DNA of 64,000 nt, from contig NZ_JADKRW010000005.1 of assembly GCF_015350995.1 (NCBI RefSeq), positions 310,001 to 374,000 on the forward strand, given 5' to 3'. Of this stretch, positions 62,248 to 64,000 are shown piece after piece; position 1 is the stretch's first letter; each line of letters starts with the position of its first letter. A model generated the notes under the pieces. The model was not told the origin of the DNA. It worked only from the letters and a program-made list of their open reading frames with translations, and searched no databases. The DNA is from Curtobacterium sp. VKM Ac-1393 (GTDB lineage: Bacteria; Actinomycetota; Actinomycetes; Actinomycetales; Microbacteriaceae). A program made the translations under genes and the position numbers.

Positions 62248-63282
62248 TCACCCCGGCGCCAGCCCCGTCGTCGCCCGGACCACCAGGTGCGCCGGCGCCG
62301 CAGCGATCGCCCCGGCAGTACCACCGTCGACCTCGGCGAGCACGGCCCGCGCCGCTGCCCGCCCCTGCGCCTCCGGGTCCTGCGCCACCGTCGTCAGGCC
62401 CACCGTGGCGCCGTACTCGTGGCCGTCGATCCCGATCACCGAGACGTCGCCGGGTACCGACAGCCCGGCCCGTCGGGCGGCGAGGAGCACCCCGAGCGCC
62501 ATCTCGTCCGAGGCGCACAACACGGCAGTCGGGCGATCGGGCACGGCACCGGCACCGGTCTGGGCCCCGGCACGCCCGCCGAACAGCGCATCCCCGGCCA
62601 CGACCCCACCGGCGAACGAGAACCGTCCGTCGAGCAGCCACCGGTCCGGCACCGCGTGCCCGGCGGCCCGCATCGCGTCGACGAAGCCGTCCCGGCGCAG
62701 GTGCGGCACCGCCACGTTCATGCCGGCCTCGTCCTGCCCGCCGACGTACGCGACACGGCGGTGGCCGAGGCCGCACAGGTGGTCGACCGCGATCCGCGTG
62801 ACGGCTCGGTCGTCGACCCCGATGTTCCGCAGGCCCGGAGCCGGTCCGCCGATGACGATCATCGGGTGCCGGGTGAGTTCGAGTTCGGTGCGCTCGGTCG
62901 CGTCGAGCACCAGGGACAGCAGGACGAGGCCATCGACCCGGTGCCGCAGCATCGACCGACGGAACGCCCGGTCGCGGTCGCCGCCCGGTCCGCCGAGGTT
63001 GTAGAGCACGAGGTCGTACCCGGCCCGCCGGAGTTCTGCGTCGACGCCGCCCAGCGCCTTGACGTAGAACCACCGGTCGATCACCGGCACGACGACACCC
63101 ACGGCCCGCTGCCGCCCGGTGGCGAGGCCGGCCGCCGCCGAGCTCGGGACGTACCCGAGTTCGTCGGCGACCCGACGGACCTCGTCGATCGTGGTCTCCG
63201 CCACGTTCGCCATGCCGCGGAGCGCCCGCGACACGGTGGACTTCGACAGGCCCGTGACGGTCGCGATCTCCTGGATCCCCAT
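62248..63282 (-). CDS. LacI-family transcriptional regulator
   Basis: This 344-residue repressor has an N-terminal helix-turn-helix (IQEIATVTGLSKSTVSRALR) with hinge helix (about 45-60), then a periplasmic-binding-like effector domain (VGVVVPVIDRWFYVKALGGV and DEMALGVLLAARRAGLSVPG...VIGIDGHEY). It probably responds to a sugar and represses the ABC transporter that begins 490 bases upstream on the same strand. The operator is not visible. The ATG at 63282 gives a short HTH start. Confidence 0.9.
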   Translation of the reverse strand: MGIQEIATVTGLSKSTVSRALRGMANVAETTIDEVRRVADELGYVPSSAAAGLATGRQRAVGVVVPVIDRWFYVKALGGVDAELRRAGYDLVLYNLGGPGGDRDRAFRRSMLRHRVDGLVLLSLVLDATERTELELTRHPMIVIGGPAPGLRNIGVDDRAVTRIAVDHLCGLGHRRVAYVGGQDEAGMNVAVPHLRRDGFVDAMRAAGHAVPDRWLLDGRFSFAGGVVAGDALFGGRAGAQTGAGAVPDRPTAVLCASDEMALGVLLAARRAGLSVPGDVSVIGIDGHEYGATVGLTTVAQDPEAQGRAAARAVLAEVDGGTAGAIAAAPAHLVVRATTGLAPG

Positions 63283-63303
63283 CGGTGCGACCCGGGAGGC
63301 CCG

Positions 63304-63762
63304 TCAGCCGTCCGTCCGGTGCGTCACGCCCGCCGGTCGGTCGGCTGCAGTGCCGGGGGTGGGGTGCGCGACGGCCGCTGCGGTCCGGCGCACTCCGTGC
63401 GGCGCTCGACGGCCCGCCGGTGCGAGCTCGTCCCACCCGCTGTGCTGGTGGACCCGGCCGTCAGCGGAGGGCCGCGGCCGACGACGGGTGTCGTCGCCGC
63501 GCGCCGTGCGGACCGGGGCGATGGCGGGCGTGGCACCGACACCGTCGACCTCGGCCTGCCGGCGGAGCACCCGCACCCGCCACCGGTCGAGCGCCACGAC
63601 CCCGAGCACGCACACCAGCAGGGTCAGCGCCCAGCCGAGTGCCGGGCGACCGGTGACCTCGCAGAACACCGTGGCGCCGAGGAACAGGATGCCGAACATG
63701 CCGACGAAGCCGATCGCCTCTTCGATCCGGGCCGTGGGCCGGAGGGGTCCGCGCTGTGCCAT
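63304..63762 (-). CDS. Small two-helix membrane protein
   Basis: This 152-residue protein has two hydrophobic helices near the start (about 15-36 and 41-60, FVGMFGILFLGATVFCEV) followed by a long charged, Arg/Thr/Pro-rich tail. I do not recognise it. It is 5 bases after the ABC permease stop and 21 bases before the LacI start, so it is probably in the same sugar-transport operon. The tail (about 60-152) has low-complexity Arg/Thr/Ala and may be loosely conserved. Confidence 0.65.
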   Translation of the reverse strand: MAQRGPLRPTARIEEAIGFVGMFGILFLGATVFCEVTGRPALGWALTLLVCVLGVVALDRWRVRVLRRQAEVDGVGATPAIAPVRTARGDDTRRRPRPSADGRVHQHSGWDELAPAGRRAPHGVRRTAAAVAHPTPGTAADRPAGVTHRTDG

Positions 63763-63767
63763 GGTCG

Positions 63768-64000
63768 TCAGCCCTTCACGCCACCGGCGGTGAGGCCGGC
63801 CACGATGCGTCGCTGGAAGACGAGGACCAGGATCACGAGCGGGATCGTGACGATCGTGCCCGCCGCCATCACGGCCGTGTACGGCTCCTGGTGCGGCTGC
63901 GACCCGGCGAACGAGGCGATCGCCACCGTGACCGGCTGCGTCGCGTCGCTCGAGAGCTGCGAGGAGATCAGGTACTCGTTCCAGCTGGAGATGAACGCCA
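63768..64000 (-). CDS. Sugar ABC transporter permease (MalG-like), partial
   Basis: The visible 77 residues are the C-terminus of a CUT1-type permease: AFISSWNEYLISSQL, VTVAIASFAGSQ, MAAGTIVTIPLVILVLVFQRRIVAGLTAGGVKG, with the last hydrophobic helix and the usual LTAGGVKG end. The gene runs off the right edge. It is the last transporter gene before the small membrane gene and the LacI regulator, which suggests a sugar-uptake operon reading leftward. Confidence 0.85.
   Translation of the reverse strand, partial: AFISSWNEYLISSQLSSDATQPVTVAIASFAGSQPHQEPYTAVMAAGTIVTIPLVILVLVFQRRIVAGLTAGGVKG

Noticed and set aside
61491..62324. A longer UlaG-like protein starting near 62324
   Set aside because: The extension would cover the LacI terminator and the start of the -10 pattern; residues are Arg-rich and not conserved-looking.

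Overview
The window is a continuous stretch of high-GC actinobacterial chromosome. GC appears to be around 70 percent, with GTG and TTG starts common. Gene order (lepB-rnhB-DUF2469-yraN-comM-dprA-xerC; rpsB-tsf-pyrH-frr-cdsA; rnc-mutM-smc; ftsY; ffh; coaD-recG-rsmD-thiL-ddl-gpsA-plsC-murA-leuDC) and protein sequences point to the family Microbacteriaceae, most like Curtobacterium. That placement is from memory of the family, not from a search. No phage, plasmid, transposase or CRISPR array was seen, so this is core chromosome with a few accessory insertions.

Layout. 1-6.5 kb: a thioredoxin-like co-chaperone (cut by the left edge), an odd fused membrane/lipoprotein, a long DivIVA-like coiled coil, an alpha/beta hydrolase, a small zinc-ribbon protein and a lytic transglycosylase. 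6.5-11.6 kb: DivIVA-repeat protein, cdsA, frr, pyrH, tsf, rpsB. 11.7-14.1 kb: a sugar-porter MFS gene and a secreted M23 peptidase. 14.4-21.2 kb: xerC, dprA, comM, yraN (competence/recombination block), lsr2, DUF2469, rnhB, lepB. 21.3-24.7 kb: rplS, map, and the trmD-rimM-khpA-rpsP operon. 24.9-28.2 kb: a FadH-type flavoenzyme and a YbdK-type carboxylate-amine ligase. 28.3-31.8 kb: a compact three-gene cassette of two membrane TPR proteins plus a TPR-AAA+ ATPase, the best candidate here for an undescribed system. 31.8-44.9 kb: ffh, an RlaP-type nucleotidyltransferase, a VOC protein, lipB-lipA, a 52-residue membrane peptide, ftsY, a TerC protein behind a yybP-ykoY (manganese) riboswitch, smc, mutM, rnc. 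44.9-57.6 kb: rpmF, DUF177, coaD, recG, rsmD, thiL, DUF3515, ddl, gpsA, plsC, murA, leuD, leuC. 57.7-64 kb: a FUSC-like membrane protein, two crcB fluoride-channel genes and a histidine phosphatase behind a probable fluoride riboswitch, ridA, two identical tRNA-Glu genes, a UlaG-like hydrolase, and a LacI regulator next to the start of a sugar ABC transporter (cut by the right edge).

How it works together. Most genes are packed head to tail with 1-4 base ATGA, GTGA or TGATG overlaps, so they should be co-translated. At many operon heads the start codon lies 6-8 bases after a TANNNT-like -10 box, which suggests leaderless mRNAs; I used this spacing to choose several starts. Operon ends are often marked by near-perfect 40-50 bp palindromes of one sequence family (core GGACGGGAGGC ... 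GCCTCCCGTCC), sometimes joined to a second palindrome (TGGTCGCGACCA) and a third repeat (GCGACAG ... CTGTCGC). These form a dispersed intergenic repeat family. Regulatory elements supported by sequence are the yybP-ykoY and fluoride riboswitches, a SoxR/MerR-type operator before the VOC gene, and a bidirectional promoter between thiL and the DUF3515 gene.
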